Notes under the pieces: model-generated
What the model saw: the letters and a program-made list of their open reading frames with translations, nothing else
The model's database searches: none
What the model was told of the DNA's origin: nothing
Source of the DNA: Bacteroidia bacterium
Lineage (GTDB): Bacteria; Bacteroidota; Bacteroidia; Bacteroidales; Azobacteroidaceae
Assembly (NCBI GenBank): GCA_025996895.1
Contig: BNTW01000019.1
Coordinates: forward strand, 1 to 39,903
DNA: 39,903 nt
Direction of reading: 5' to 3'
Shown here: piece by piece, positions 1 through 7,814 of the stretch
Numbering within the stretch: position 1 is the first letter of the stretch
Layout: each line of letters opens with the position of its first letter
Position numbers and translations under genes: made by a program

Positions 1-100
1 ATAAAATTAGCAGTTTTACCACTAATTTACGAATTTTCAAATCAAATCGAAAAATCAAAGAACGCCTGTATGTAATTGTATATCAATTAATTACAATGAA

Positions 101-1024
101 ATGTTAAAAGTTAACGCAAAACTACTAGATGAGATACATAAATATCCCGAATGGTCGCGCACTTTGAAAAACATGTACGACAATTATCCTGATTTGAAAG
201 TGGTTTTTACAGGTTCTTCGGTATTGGATATTTTAAAAGGCAGCTCCGATTTGAGCCGGAGGGCTTTACTTTGTCATCTGCAAGGCTTGTCGTTTCGGGA
301 ATACTTACAGTTGTTTCATGGAATTACCGTTCCTGTTTTGTCTTTGAAAGAAATTCTTTCGCATAAAAGCCGCGAGTTGAAACCCATTATCGGCTATCCT
401 GTTAAGTTCTTCAAAGAATATTTGCAGAAAGGCTATTATCCGTTTGGTAATGATAAAGATTATATGCCTCATTTGAAACAGATTATAATGCAAACAATGG
501 AAAGCGATATTCCGGTATATGCAAATATGAACGTTGCCACAGGCAGAAAATTATTGAAACTCTTGACCATCATTGCCGGCAGTGTTCCGTTCAAGCCTAA
601 TTTTTTAGGTCTTGCCAAATTGATAGAGGCAAGCAAAAATAATATAGCCGACTATTTTTATTATATTGAAAAAGCGGGAATGATCGCCCAATTACGCGAA
701 AAAACCGAAAGTTTTTTAGTGCTCGGGAAAGTCGAAAAGGTTTATTTGGACAATCCCAATCTTGCATTCTGTTTATCCGAAAAAGAGCCTGATGTCGGGA
801 ATTTGCGCGAAACGGTATTTTTCAACCAAATGCGGGTCAATAATAAGGTATACCGCTCCGATAAAGGCGATTTCAATATCAATAATATGACTTTTGAAGT
901 GGGCGGAAAAAGCAAAACTCAAAAGCAGATTGAGGGACTGAAAAACGCTTATATTGTCAAAGACGATATTGAGTACGGTTATCAAAATGTCCTTCCGCTT
1001 TGGGCATTTGGATTAAATTATTAA
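101..1024 (+). pseudogene. 5'-truncated AAA/DUF4143-type ATPase remnant
   Basis: The protein resembles the C-terminal two thirds of the AAA_14/DUF4143 ATPases common in Bacteroidota. The Walker B-like stretch LLDEIHKYPEW lies at residues 8-18 and is followed by FTGSS, the sensor-like segment. The later part matches the DUF4143 region, ending in an EVGGKSKTQKQI-like segment typical of the nuclease-like tail. Full-length members have about 90 more residues before Walker B, including the P-loop, and no such sequence is present here. The frame is open only back to a stop at 23-25, and that upstream stretch does not look like the missing domain. I therefore call it a remnant that cannot bind ATP by itself. 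It could also be read as a truncated ORF still translated from ATG 101. Identification of the family is fairly good; loss of function is inference. Confidence 0.7.
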
Positions 1025-1057
1025 TCGGCAGGCCTAAATTTATTTTTTTTAAAAATA

Positions 1058-1088
1058 TTTGTTGGAAGACAAAAAATGCTTATCTTTG
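1058..1088 (+). promoter_or_regulatory. Bacteroidota-type promoter of rho
   Basis: TTTG at 1058-1061 is followed after 19 bases by TATCTTTG at 1081-1088. This matches the -33/-7 consensus of the Bacteroidota primary sigma factor. It lies 95 bases before the rho start codon, leaving an AT-rich leader of about 90 bases. Confidence 0.75.
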
Positions 1089-1183
1089 TGCCGTGAAACT
1101 TCATTACCTAATTGTTATGGCAAATCATTGTTAAACAATTAATCCACACTTTTAATTAATATAAAAAAACATATAATTATTTT

Positions 1184-3232
1184 ATGCAGAAGTATAATAT
1201 TTTGCAACTCAAAGAGATGGATCAAGACAAATTAATTGCTTTGGCCAAAGAACTCGATTTAAAGAAAGTTGAAAAATTGGGAAAAGACGATTTGATTTAT
1301 CAAATTTTGGATCAACAAGCAATTGTGGGCGCAGCCATGCAGGCAGCAGTCATGAAAGAAAACGAAGGTCGAAAACAAAAACAGAAACATGGTTTTCCAA
1401 AAGAGAAAAAGAAAGAGGTAAAAAACACTCAGAATGCACAGGTAAAAGAAGAAAAGCCGGTGCAAGAGGAAAAGCCGGCGGAAAATGTTGAGCTTGTAGT
1501 TGCAGAAAAACCGGCAGAAGAGAAAACAAAAAAACGAGTGAGTAAAAATCAACGGAAGGAGAAAAAAATCCCAGTGGAAAATAACGAGCAGCCTGCAGAA
1601 GAAACTCCTGTAAATGAAACGGTTGTCGTTGAAAATCCGGTGAAAGTACAACGAAAAAAGAGAGAAAGGATTTCAGTTTCGTTGAAAGTTACTCCGGAAA
1701 ATCCAAATCCAAATCCGATGTTGGAATTGCTTGCATCGACCGCTACGCCTTCCGCGTTTGTTCCTGCCCCATTTCCGGAACCGGTGAAAGAAGTGGAACC
1801 CGAAATCATTCCCGACGAACCGGAAACAGAAGAATTATCACAAGAAGAATCAGCTAATCTGGGAAGATTGGTTTTCCGGCACAAGGATGCGAATAATAGC
1901 ATGCTGGGCGAGTTGTTTTCTTCAAAAAAAGAACCTCAAAAACCGAATGTCGTACAAGGACAACCGAATAATTATAAGAATAATCCGAACAACAATAATA
2001 ATAATTCTAATAATTCGAATAACAATAATAATAATCCGAATCGGATTAAAAATCAAAATCCCAATCAAAATGCAACCCAAAATCAGACGCCGAGTTTCGA
2101 TTTTGACGGCATTTTGACCGGTACGGGCATTTTGGAGATTATTCAGGAAGGTTACGGATTTTTGCGATCGTCGGACTACAATTATTTGTCTTCAGCTGAC
2201 GATATTTATGTTTCTCAATCGCAGATTAAATTGTTCGGACTGAAAACCGGCGATGTGGTGGAAGGGCCTATTCGTCCGCCGAAAGAAGGAGAAAAATTCT
2301 TTCCGTTGGTAAAAGTGGATTTGATTAATGGCTTGCGTCCCGAAGAAGTGCGCGACCGTGTTCCTTTCGACCATTTGACGCCTCTGTTTCCCGATGAGAA
2401 ATTCAATCTGACAGGAAGCATGAGTCCCAAAGTGATGGATAAGTTAGCTCCCCGTGTAGTCGATTTGTTTTCACCGATCGGAAAAGGACAGCGCGGATTG
2501 ATTGTTGCCCAGCCAAAAACCGGTAAAACGGTGTTACTGAAAGATATAGCCAATTCGATTGCTTGGAATCATCCCGAAGTGTATATGATTATTCTCTTGA
2601 TTGACGAACGTCCGGAAGAAGTAACCGACATGCAGCGAAGTGTCGATGCCGAAGTGATTGCTTCGACTTTTGACGAGCCGGCGGAACGCCATGTGAAAAT
2701 CGCCGATATTGTTTTGAACAAAGCGAAGCGAATGGTGGAATGCGGACACGATGTTGTGATTTTGCTGGATTCGATAACTCGTTTAGCCAGAGCGTATAAC
2801 ACTGTTCAGCCGGCATCAGGGAAAGTGCTTTCGGGTGGAGTAGATGCCAACGCTTTGCAAAAGCCCAAACGCTTTTTTGGGGCGGCCAGAAACATCGAAA
2901 ACGGCGGATCGCTGACGATTATCGCTACGGCTCTGACGGAAACCGGATCGAAAATGGACGATGTGATTTTTGAAGAATTTAAGGGTACGGGAAATATGGA
3001 ATTGCAACTCGACCGCAAATTGTCGAACAAGCGGATTTATCCGGCGGTGGATATTGTGGCTTCCAGCACGCGTCGTGACGATTTGTTGCAAGACCGCGAT
3101 ACCATCAACCGCATGTGGATTTTGCGCAAATATCTGTCAGACATGAACAGTTTGGAAGCGATGGATTTTGTAAAAGACCGCATGGAAAAGACTTATAGCA
3201 ATGAGGAATTTTTGATTTCCATGAACGGCTAA
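1184..3232 (+). CDS. rho: Transcription termination factor Rho with long disordered insertion
   Basis: Rho is the hexameric RNA-dependent ATPase that ends transcription at Rho-dependent sites. Residues 3-45 form the Rho N-terminal helical domain ([18 protein letters not shown]). Residues of about 60-305 are a Lys/Glu/Pro-rich insertion ending in an Asn-rich tract (about 258-304). The RNA-binding cold-shock-like domain starts near residue 314 ([13 protein letters not shown]). The P-loop AQPKTGKT is at 442-449, Walker B (DVVILLD) near 522-528, and the [20 protein letters not shown] and [11 protein letters not shown] segments follow. At 682 residues it is much longer than E. coli Rho (419), entirely because of the insertion, which is known for Bacteroidota Rho. 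The ATG at 1184 begins directly at the N-terminal domain. It has its own promoter and stands apart from its neighbours. Confidence 0.97.
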   Translation: MQKYNILQLKEMDQDKLIALAKELDLKKVEKLGKDDLIYQILDQQAIVGAAMQAAVMKENEGRKQKQKHGFPKEKKKEVKNTQNAQVKEEKPVQEEKPAENVELVVAEKPAEEKTKKRVSKNQRKEKKIPVENNEQPAEETPVNETVVVENPVKVQRKKRERISVSLKVTPENPNPNPMLELLASTATPSAFVPAPFPEPVKEVEPEIIPDEPETEELSQEESANLGRLVFRHKDANNSMLGELFSSKKEPQKPNVVQGQPNNYKNNPNNNNNNSNNSNNNNNNPNRIKNQNPNQNATQNQTPSFDFDGILTGTGILEIIQEGYGFLRSSDYNYLSSADDIYVSQSQIKLFGLKTGDVVEGPIRPPKEGEKFFPLVKVDLINGLRPEEVRDRVPFDHLTPLFPDEKFNLTGSMSPKVMDKLAPRVVDLFSPIGKGQRGLIVAQPKTGKTVLLKDIANSIAWNHPEVYMIILLIDERPEEVTDMQRSVDAEVIASTFDEPAERHVKIADIVLNKAKRMVECGHDVVILLDSITRLARAYNTVQPASGKVLSGGVDANALQKPKRFFGAARNIENGGSLTIIATALTETGSKMDDVIFEEFKGTGNMELQLDRKLSNKRIYPAVDIVASSTRRDDLLQDRDTINRMWILRKYLSDMNSLEAMDFVKDRMEKTYSNEEFLISMNG

Positions 3233-3258
3233 TCAAGTAAAATTAAAGTAATATCAGC

Positions 3259-3780
3259 ATGAAAAAAGGTATCATTATTTTGTTTTTGACATTCTGTGCG
3301 TTGCAATCCTACGCGCAAGCCGGTGATTTATTTGTCGGAGTACAAGGCGGTTACGCCACCTATTACAAAGCACCGTTATATGGTTTGAATGTGTCGTACG
3401 ATTTGTCCGACCCGATACAAATCAGCCTTACAGGATTGTTGAATCCAAGTATAACGCGGAAAGCAGAATATTCGTTTGACACCGACGAGAAATTAAAATT
3501 TTATGCTGCCGGTTTGGACGTAAAACTGCTGTTGTTGAATATGGGCGTTTGGGCTACGGGGCCTACTATCGGGGCAGAATATATGTCAGTCAAATACAAA
3601 GACAATTCGCTGAAGGATTTTAACACAGTTGGTTTTGTGGCGGGATGGCATCTTCGCGCCAACATTACGGACAATTTGCGTATAACTGCCGGTTGGCGAT
3701 ATACCAACACGAAAGAAGAAATCAGTGCCAGCCACCATTTGTTTTATGTGGGATTTGGCTATGCGTTCAATTTATTCTAA
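3259..3780 (+). CDS. Small outer-membrane beta-barrel-like protein
   Basis: The 173-residue protein has a clear signal peptide (MKKGIIILFLTFCALQSYAQA, cleavage after the Ala before GDL). The mature part is made of alternating hydrophobic/polar strands and ends in FGYAFNLF, with a terminal aromatic residue as in many outer-membrane beta-barrels. The length suits an eight-stranded barrel. It follows rho by 26 bases with no visible promoter, so it may be co-transcribed. Its 3' end overlaps the convergent glycosyltransferase gene by 9 bases. I do not recognise a named family; the function is unknown, and barrel membership is inferred from the strand pattern. Confidence 0.7.
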   Translation: MKKGIIILFLTFCALQSYAQAGDLFVGVQGGYATYYKAPLYGLNVSYDLSDPIQISLTGLLNPSITRKAEYSFDTDEKLKFYAAGLDVKLLLLNMGVWATGPTIGAEYMSVKYKDNSLKDFNTVGFVAGWHLRANITDNLRITAGWRYTNTKEEISASHHLFYVGFGYAFNLF

Positions 3781-4722
3781 CTCTTCGGAAATTTTGTAGT
3801 GATTTCGTTCCGGTGAATTGCGTGTGATAAGTTCGCCGATAAATCCTGCCAAAAATAACTGCGTGCCGATAATCATACCGGTTATCGCAATGTAGAAATA
3901 GGGCATATTGGTGATTAAAGGAGCCGATATGCCTTTCTGCAATGCGTATAATTTAATTCCGCCGACAGCCAGCAGGGCGAAAAAGCTAATCAAAAACATC
4001 AAAGTTCCGACTAAACCGAAAAAGTGCATGGGTTTTTTGCCGAACTTGGATAAAAACCATAGCGTAAAAAGGTCTAAATAGCCGTTGAAAAAACGGTCGA
4101 TACCGAACTTGCTCGCACCGTATTTCCGCGCCTGATGTTGAACTTCCTTTTCACCGATTTTTTTGAAACCGGCGTTTTTCACCAAAAAAGGAATCCAGCG
4201 GTGCATATCGTTGTAAATTTCGATGTGCTTCGTAACATTTTTTTGATAGGCTTTCAATCCGCAGTTGAAATCGTGCAACGGAATACCCGAAAAAGCCCGC
4301 GCCGTTGCGTTAAACAGTTTGGTTGGAAGGGTTTTTGTCAGCGGATCGTATCGTTTCTTCTTCCAGCCGGAAACAAGTTGATAGTTGTCTTCCTTAATCA
4401 TGCGGTAGAGTTCGGGGATTTCGTCCGGATTATCCTGCAAATCGGCGTCCATTGTGATAACCACCTCTCCCTTAGTCTTTTGGAAAGCCGATTGCAACGC
4501 CGGCGATTTTCCGTAATTTCGTTGAAAACGGATTGCTTTGATTTCGGGATGCTCGTTGTGAAGTGTAGTAATGACTTCCCACGAATTGTCGGTACTTCCG
4601 TCATCAACAAAAATAATTTCGTAAGAAAAACCCTCTTTGCGCATCACGCGGTCAATCCATTCGTATAATTCGGGAAGCGATTCCGCCTCGTTGAACAACG
4701 GCACTACTACTGAAATATCCAC
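3772..4722 (-). CDS. GT2 glycosyltransferase with C-terminal membrane segments
   Basis: This is a DPM1/GtrB-type family 2 glycosyltransferase, which normally moves a sugar onto a polyprenyl phosphate at the cytoplasmic face of the inner membrane. The GT-A start DISVVVPLFNEAESLPEL is followed by IIFVDDGSTDNSW near residues 38-50 and the DXD-like TMDADLQDNPDEI near 91-103. Two hydrophobic segments follow near 232-255 and 275-300 (MHFFGLVGTLMFLISFFALL and YFYIAITGMIIGTQLFLAGF). The start is GTG, chosen because the family motif begins at once and no ATG lies in a better position. The sugar and acceptor cannot be told from sequence. It is transcribed divergently from rpsO. Confidence 0.9.
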   Translation of the reverse strand: MDISVVVPLFNEAESLPELYEWIDRVMRKEGFSYEIIFVDDGSTDNSWEVITTLHNEHPEIKAIRFQRNYGKSPALQSAFQKTKGEVVITMDADLQDNPDEIPELYRMIKEDNYQLVSGWKKKRYDPLTKTLPTKLFNATARAFSGIPLHDFNCGLKAYQKNVTKHIEIYNDMHRWIPFLVKNAGFKKIGEKEVQHQARKYGASKFGIDRFFNGYLDLFTLWFLSKFGKKPMHFFGLVGTLMFLISFFALLAVGGIKLYALQKGISAPLITNMPYFYIAITGMIIGTQLFLAGFIGELITRNSPERNHYKISEELE

Positions 4723-4753
4723 TGCTTATTGAGTTATAAATTATGAGTTATGA

Positions 4754-4785
4754 GTTGCAAAGATAAAAATATTTTTTTACCTTTG
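4754..4785 (+). promoter_or_regulatory. Promoter of rpsO
   Basis: A -7 box TACCTTTG lies at 4778-4785, 31 bases before the rpsO ATG. GTTG at 4754-4757, with a 20-base spacer, is a near match to the TTTG -33 box. The upstream part overlaps a short repeat of TTATGAGTTATGAGTT type (4741-4756). Confidence 0.7.
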
Positions 4786-4816
4786 TCCCGCAATTTTTAA
4801 TAAATAACAAAATATT

Positions 4817-5086
4817 ATGTATTTAGATTCTGAAAAGAAGAAAGAAATCTTCGCAAAGTACGGAAAGTCTAACACTGATACCGGCTCGTCGGAAGGGCAG
4901 ATAGCATTGTTTTCCTACCGTATTTCGCATTTAACTGAGCATCTCAAGTTAAATAAGAAGGATTATAGCACTGAGCGTTCCCTGAAAATGTTGGTAGGTA
5001 AGCGTCGCCGTTTGCTGGATTATTTGAAAGACCGCGACATCGAACGCTATCGTTCAATTGTTAAAGAGTTGGGAATCCGGAAGTAA
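4817..5086 (+). CDS. rpsO: 30S ribosomal protein S15
   Basis: S15 binds 16S rRNA early in assembly of the small subunit platform. The 89-residue protein has the full family length and motifs: [22 protein letters not shown] near residues 23-44 and the [26 protein letters not shown] tail. It is a single-gene unit with its own promoter, followed by a hairpin terminator. Confidence 0.98.
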   Translation: MYLDSEKKKEIFAKYGKSNTDTGSSEGQIALFSYRISHLTEHLKLNKKDYSTERSLKMLVGKRRRLLDYLKDRDIERYRSIVKELGIRK

Positions 5087-5105
5087 GAACAATTTTTGAA
5101 AATTT

Positions 5106-5153
5106 GAAAAGCGAAGTAAAAAGGTGGTTGCCGGATTGCTTCGCTTCTTTTTT
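5106..5153 (+). terminator. Hairpin terminator after rpsO
   Basis: AAGCGAAG (5109-5116) pairs with CTTCGCTT (5139-5146) across a 22-base loop. It is followed by CTTTTTT (5147-5153). On the other strand the stem is followed by an AT-rich run, so it may also serve the convergent phosphopantetheinyl transferase gene. Confidence 0.75.
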
Positions 5154-5158
5154 GTAGC

Positions 5159-5791
5159 TTATTCAATCGCCGTTAAAACATAGTTACCGGTTATTTTATA
5201 ACGAATGGTAAAATGTTGTTGTTCGGCGGTTTGTGTTTCGTGCGCCGTAAATTCTGCCCAGTTGTTTTGTTCCGGCTCAAAGAAGTGAATATGTAATTGA
5301 GTTTGAAAATTGATATGCGGCTCATTCAACCATTTGTAAAGCGTTTCCTTGGCCGACCAATGCAAAAGCAAATGCAGCAACGGATTTTTTTTTGAAAGAT
5401 TTTTTTCTTCCGTTTCGTTCATAAACCGGTTTCGGATTCGTTCGACGCGAGGCGCAATTTGTTCAATATCAATGGCTACCTGTTTATTTTTATTCAGAAT
5501 GACGGCGGCAAATCCCTTCGTATGGCTAATACTGATGTGATAAGAATGGTCGGCCAAGTAGGGTTTTCCGAAACCGGTGTAGTGGATTTCTTTTTCCTCA
5601 CATAACATTTCTTTCAATAGCACCCGCACCGACAGCCATTCCCGCTTACGATGTTCTGCCGGTTTTTCCATAAACGATGAATATAATTCTTTGTTTTCCA
5701 ACCGGTTAAGCAGTTCTTCGGAAGAATCCGTTAGCGTTGCGATGCCAATGATCGAGCCTGTGCTATTATTTTCAGAAATATGAAATTCCAT
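5159..5791 (-). CDS. 4'-phosphopantetheinyl transferase (Sfp-like)
   Basis: Members attach the phosphopantetheine arm of CoA to carrier proteins of fatty acid, polyketide or peptide synthesis. Key motifs are present: ISISHTKGFAAV near residues 90-101, VAIDIEQIAPRV near 109-120 with the metal-binding Asp, and WSAKETLYKWL near 144-154 with the catalytic-site Glu and Lys. The length of 210 residues suits the two-lobed Sfp/AcpT group rather than the shorter trimeric AcpS type. The gene stands alone between two convergent or divergent neighbours. The carrier protein target is not visible here. Confidence 0.9.
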   Translation of the reverse strand: MEFHISENNSTGSIIGIATLTDSSEELLNRLENKELYSSFMEKPAEHRKREWLSVRVLLKEMLCEEKEIHYTGFGKPYLADHSYHISISHTKGFAAVILNKNKQVAIDIEQIAPRVERIRNRFMNETEEKNLSKKNPLLHLLLHWSAKETLYKWLNEPHINFQTQLHIHFFEPEQNNWAEFTAHETQTAEQQHFTIRYKITGNYVLTAIE

Positions 5792-5815
5792 AACGCGAAG
5801 ATAGTCAAAAATTAC

Positions 5816-5823
5816 TAACTTTG
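5816..5823 (+). promoter_or_regulatory. -7 box of NlpC/P60 gene; decides the start codon
   Basis: TAACTTTG at 5816-5823 fits the Bacteroidota -7 box. It ends one base before an in-frame ATG at 5825, so that ATG would lie upstream of or at the transcript start. The ATG at 5861 is thus the better start. No clear -33 TTTG is visible. Confidence 0.55.
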
Positions 5824-5860
5824 TATGTCTAAATTTTTTATGACCGATAAAGATAAAAAT

Positions 5861-6325
5861 ATGAAAACATACAAACTCCTTTATCTTTTGCTCTTGCTTC
5901 CGTTATTAGCCTCTTGTAGTGCTTCCAGAAATACAACGCAGGCGGTGGATAAGCGGATTCAGTATGCTTACCGCTTTATCGGAACGCCTTATCGTACAGG
6001 TGGAACTACCCCGCAAGGATTTGACTGTTCGGGATTTATGCAATATGTGTTCCGGAATTTTGATTGTAACTTGCCTCGTTCTACCGCCGATCAAGTGAGG
6101 GTAGGAAAAGAGATTAAGCGAAAAAAACTGATGCCGGGCGATTTGGTGTTTTTCGCCGGCCGAAGCGGAAAATCGGTCGGACATGTGGGAATGGTCGTGC
6201 AAACCTATCCCGACAAAACGTTCAAATTTATTCATGTTGCCACACAGCGAGGTGTTACCGAAGATTACAGCCACGCGGCTTATTGGCGGCGGCGGTATCT
6301 TATCGCCCGGAGAGTTTTTTTCTAA
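5861..6325 (+). CDS. NlpC/P60 family lipoprotein (cell-wall peptidase)
   Basis: NlpC/P60 proteins cleave peptide links of peptidoglycan with a Cys-His catalytic pair. From ATG 5861 the protein begins with a lipoprotein signal (MKTYKLLYLLLLLPLLASC, lipobox LASC), which places it in the periplasm on a membrane. The catalytic Cys lies in FDCSGFMQYVF and the His residues in GHVGMVVQ and FIHVAT. The domain fills nearly the whole mature protein, as in the Spr/MepS group. An upstream ATG at 5825 would add 12 residues before the signal peptide and conflicts with the promoter position. The 3' end overlaps the convergent anti-sigma-like gene by 26 bases. Confidence 0.9.
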   Translation: MKTYKLLYLLLLLPLLASCSASRNTTQAVDKRIQYAYRFIGTPYRTGGTTPQGFDCSGFMQYVFRNFDCNLPRSTADQVRVGKEIKRKKLMPGDLVFFAGRSGKSVGHVGMVVQTYPDKTFKFIHVATQRGVTEDYSHAAYWRRRYLIARRVFF

Positions 6326-6620
6326 ATAAACTGTCTGCAATCAGCAGCAGCAACACTGAAAAACCGACAGTCAAGAGTAGCGGATCGAACGTGAATATCT
6401 TTTTCAGCAACGGCAGGGAAATGTAGGAACACAAATAAAGCACAATGCAAGGCGTGAGCAAAATGCCGATAATACCTGCCGCCATTTCGACGAAAGTCAA
6501 CCATTGTTTTTTGCGCCGTTCTTTTCTGACTTCCTTTTCGAGCCGAAACATCAGTTTTTCCATGAAATCGGGTGTAGGCTCTTCCTGTTTTATTTCTTTA
6601 AAAAAATCTTCTATCTTCAT
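6300..6620 (-). CDS. Small membrane protein coupled to ECF sigma gene (possible anti-sigma)
   Basis: A cytoplasmic charged N-terminus (MKIEDFFKEIKQEEPTPDFMEKL, then a Lys/Arg-rich stretch) is followed by two hydrophobic segments, near residues 42-68 and 78-97. The ATG at 6620 is preferred; a TTG two codons upstream is the only alternative. The gene overlaps the 3' end of the sigma factor gene by 23 bases and so is translationally coupled to it. Position and topology fit an anti-sigma or sigma-associated membrane protein, but no zinc-binding anti-sigma motif is present and I do not recognise a family. The role is inference. Confidence 0.65.
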   Translation of the reverse strand: MKIEDFFKEIKQEEPTPDFMEKLMFRLEKEVRKERRKKQWLTFVEMAAGIIGILLTPCIVLYLCSYISLPLLKKIFTFDPLLLTVGFSVLLLLIADSLFRKKLSGR

Positions 6621-7167
6621 TTTCAATCCGTTTATTAATTTCCAAAGCCAATTTTTTCCGTATGCGGTGCAGTTTCACTTTTACGTTGGAAACCGTCAGC
6701 TGGCTTATCTGGCTAATGGCTTCAATCGGTTGTTCCTCTAAATAATAGAGCGTAATCAGGAAAATTTCGTCCGGCGGAAGTTGCTTTAAAGCAGTGTCTA
6801 AATAGTGCAGTTTCTTTTCGGTATCCACCGCTTCCAAATCGTCGCTAACTGTTTCGTTTTCAATCGGAAACACTTCGTCGATGGATACGAATGAAAGTTT
6901 GCGTTTCCGCAATTCGCTGAGCGTGGTGTTGTAGGCAATACGGTACAACCACGTGGAAAATTCGGCTTCTTCCCTGAACTGCGCCAGCGATTTAAACACC
7001 TTGATAAAAACTTCCTGTGCAATATCTTCGGCGTCTTCACGGCTCTCAACCATTTTTCGTATAATTGCCAAAACCATTGGCTGATAAGTTTGCACAATTC
7101 CCGAAAAAGCCCGGAAATTGCCCGTTTTTACCTGCCGGATATAAAAATGGTCATTGACGTTTCTCAT
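6598..7167 (-). CDS. ECF-type RNA polymerase sigma factor
   Basis: A sigma-70 family protein of the extracytoplasmic function group, 189 residues. Region 2 covers about residues 20-95 (FSGIVQTYQPMVLAIIRKMV, EDAEDIAQEVFIKVFKSL, STWLYRIAYNTTLSELRKRK). Region 4 covers about 128-180 (LKQLPPDEIFLITLYYLEEQ, VSNVKVKLHRIRKKL). It redirects RNA polymerase to a set of stress or envelope promoters. A TATATTTG box and a 9-base inverted repeat lie just upstream, and its gene overlaps that of a small membrane protein which may control it. The target genes are unknown. Confidence 0.93.
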   Translation of the reverse strand: MRNVNDHFYIRQVKTGNFRAFSGIVQTYQPMVLAIIRKMVESREDAEDIAQEVFIKVFKSLAQFREEAEFSTWLYRIAYNTTLSELRKRKLSFVSIDEVFPIENETVSDDLEAVDTEKKLHYLDTALKQLPPDEIFLITLYYLEEQPIEAISQISQLTVSNVKVKLHRIRKKLALEINKRIENEDRRFF

Positions 7168-7195
7168 ATTTCATTAGACGCTCGACCGGCGTTTC

Positions 7196-7230
7196 GGTTA
7201 CAAATATACGAAAAAACAAAGTTTGTAACC
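7196..7230. promoter_or_regulatory. Inverted repeat with -7 box upstream of sigma gene
   Basis: GGTTACAAA (7196-7204) and TTTGTAACC (7222-7230) are perfect inverted arms, 17 bases apart. On the minus strand a TATATTTG box (7208-7201) overlaps one arm and lies about 34 bases before the sigma gene start. The other flank faces the divergent membrane protein gene. This looks like an operator or a paired promoter element. Confidence 0.5.
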
Positions 7231-7297
7231 ATTCGCGCAAGTCTGCGTCAAAGAGTTGTAAAGAAAATTATTTATTCACTTTTAAATATGTAAAATT

Positions 7298-7723
7298 ATG
7301 AATTTAACAGCGGTTTTTATTATTGGATTTATTGTGTTGGGTATTTACAAACTTTTTGAGTTATTTGTGAGAAAAAGCGAGCGAATGGCATTGATTGAAA
7401 AATTAACGTTTTCCGGAGAAAATAAAGAAATACATCTGCCTTCTATTTACTTCGGGAAACGCGATTTTGGGTCTTGGCCCTTGAGGTTTGCCTTATTATT
7501 TATGGGTATCGGATTAGGTTGCATTATTGCTTTCTACATGCAATACTATTATTTCAATTCTTTTATGAATGTTAATTTGGATAATTGGTCTGTTCGCGAT
7601 GCAGTTCATCAAACACAATTTGTATTGTATTTCTCCTTTATTACGCTTTTTGGTGGTTTGGGTTTGTTTATCGCTTACATCATCGAATCTAAAAAGTCGA
7701 AAAAAGAAGAAAGCGATTTCTAA
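7298..7723 (+). CDS. Small multi-pass membrane protein, function unknown
   Basis: The 141-residue protein has hydrophobic segments near residues 2-22 (AVFIIGFIVLGIYKLFEL), 64-85 (FALLFMGIGLGCIIAFYMQYY) and 105-128 (FVLYFSFITLFGGLGLFIAYII), and a charged C-terminus (ESKKSKKEESDF). Similar small membrane proteins (DUF6249-like) are often found beside ECF sigma genes in Bacteroidota; I make that match from memory of the pattern, not a search. It is divergent from the sigma gene and shares its upstream region with the inverted repeat at 7196-7230. Confidence 0.6.
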   Translation: MNLTAVFIIGFIVLGIYKLFELFVRKSERMALIEKLTFSGENKEIHLPSIYFGKRDFGSWPLRFALLFMGIGLGCIIAFYMQYYYFNSFMNVNLDNWSVRDAVHQTQFVLYFSFITLFGGLGLFIAYIIESKKSKKEESDF

Positions 7724-7745
7724 AATATATTAAATTGACATCTTT

Positions 7746-7812
7746 CATTTTACTCAATAAATAAAATTCAAAAGAAAGCAGTATCTTTGTGGGTTATTTA
7801 TTGAGTAAAATG
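7746..7812. repeat. Perfect 19-bp inverted repeat around the PBP promoter
   Basis: CATTTTACTCAATAAATAA (7746-7764) has its exact reverse complement at 7794-7812, with 29 bases between. With one T-G wobble the pairing extends to 22 bases (7743-7764 with 7794-7815) and reaches the A of the start codon of the penicillin-binding protein gene. A TATCTTTG box (7782-7789) sits in the loop. Confidence 0.85.
7782..7789 (+). promoter_or_regulatory. -7 box of the penicillin-binding protein gene
   Basis: TATCTTTG lies 25 bases before the ATG at 7815, between the arms of the 19-bp inverted repeat. No TTTG at the expected -33 position is visible. Transcription from here would begin at or inside the right arm of the repeat. 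Confidence 0.6.
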
Positions 7813-7814
7813 GA

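Noticed and set aside
5825..5860. Upstream ATG 5825 as the start of the NlpC/P60 gene
   Set aside because: It lies directly at the -7 box and adds a charged segment before the lipoprotein signal peptide; ATG 5861 fits both promoter and signal peptide.
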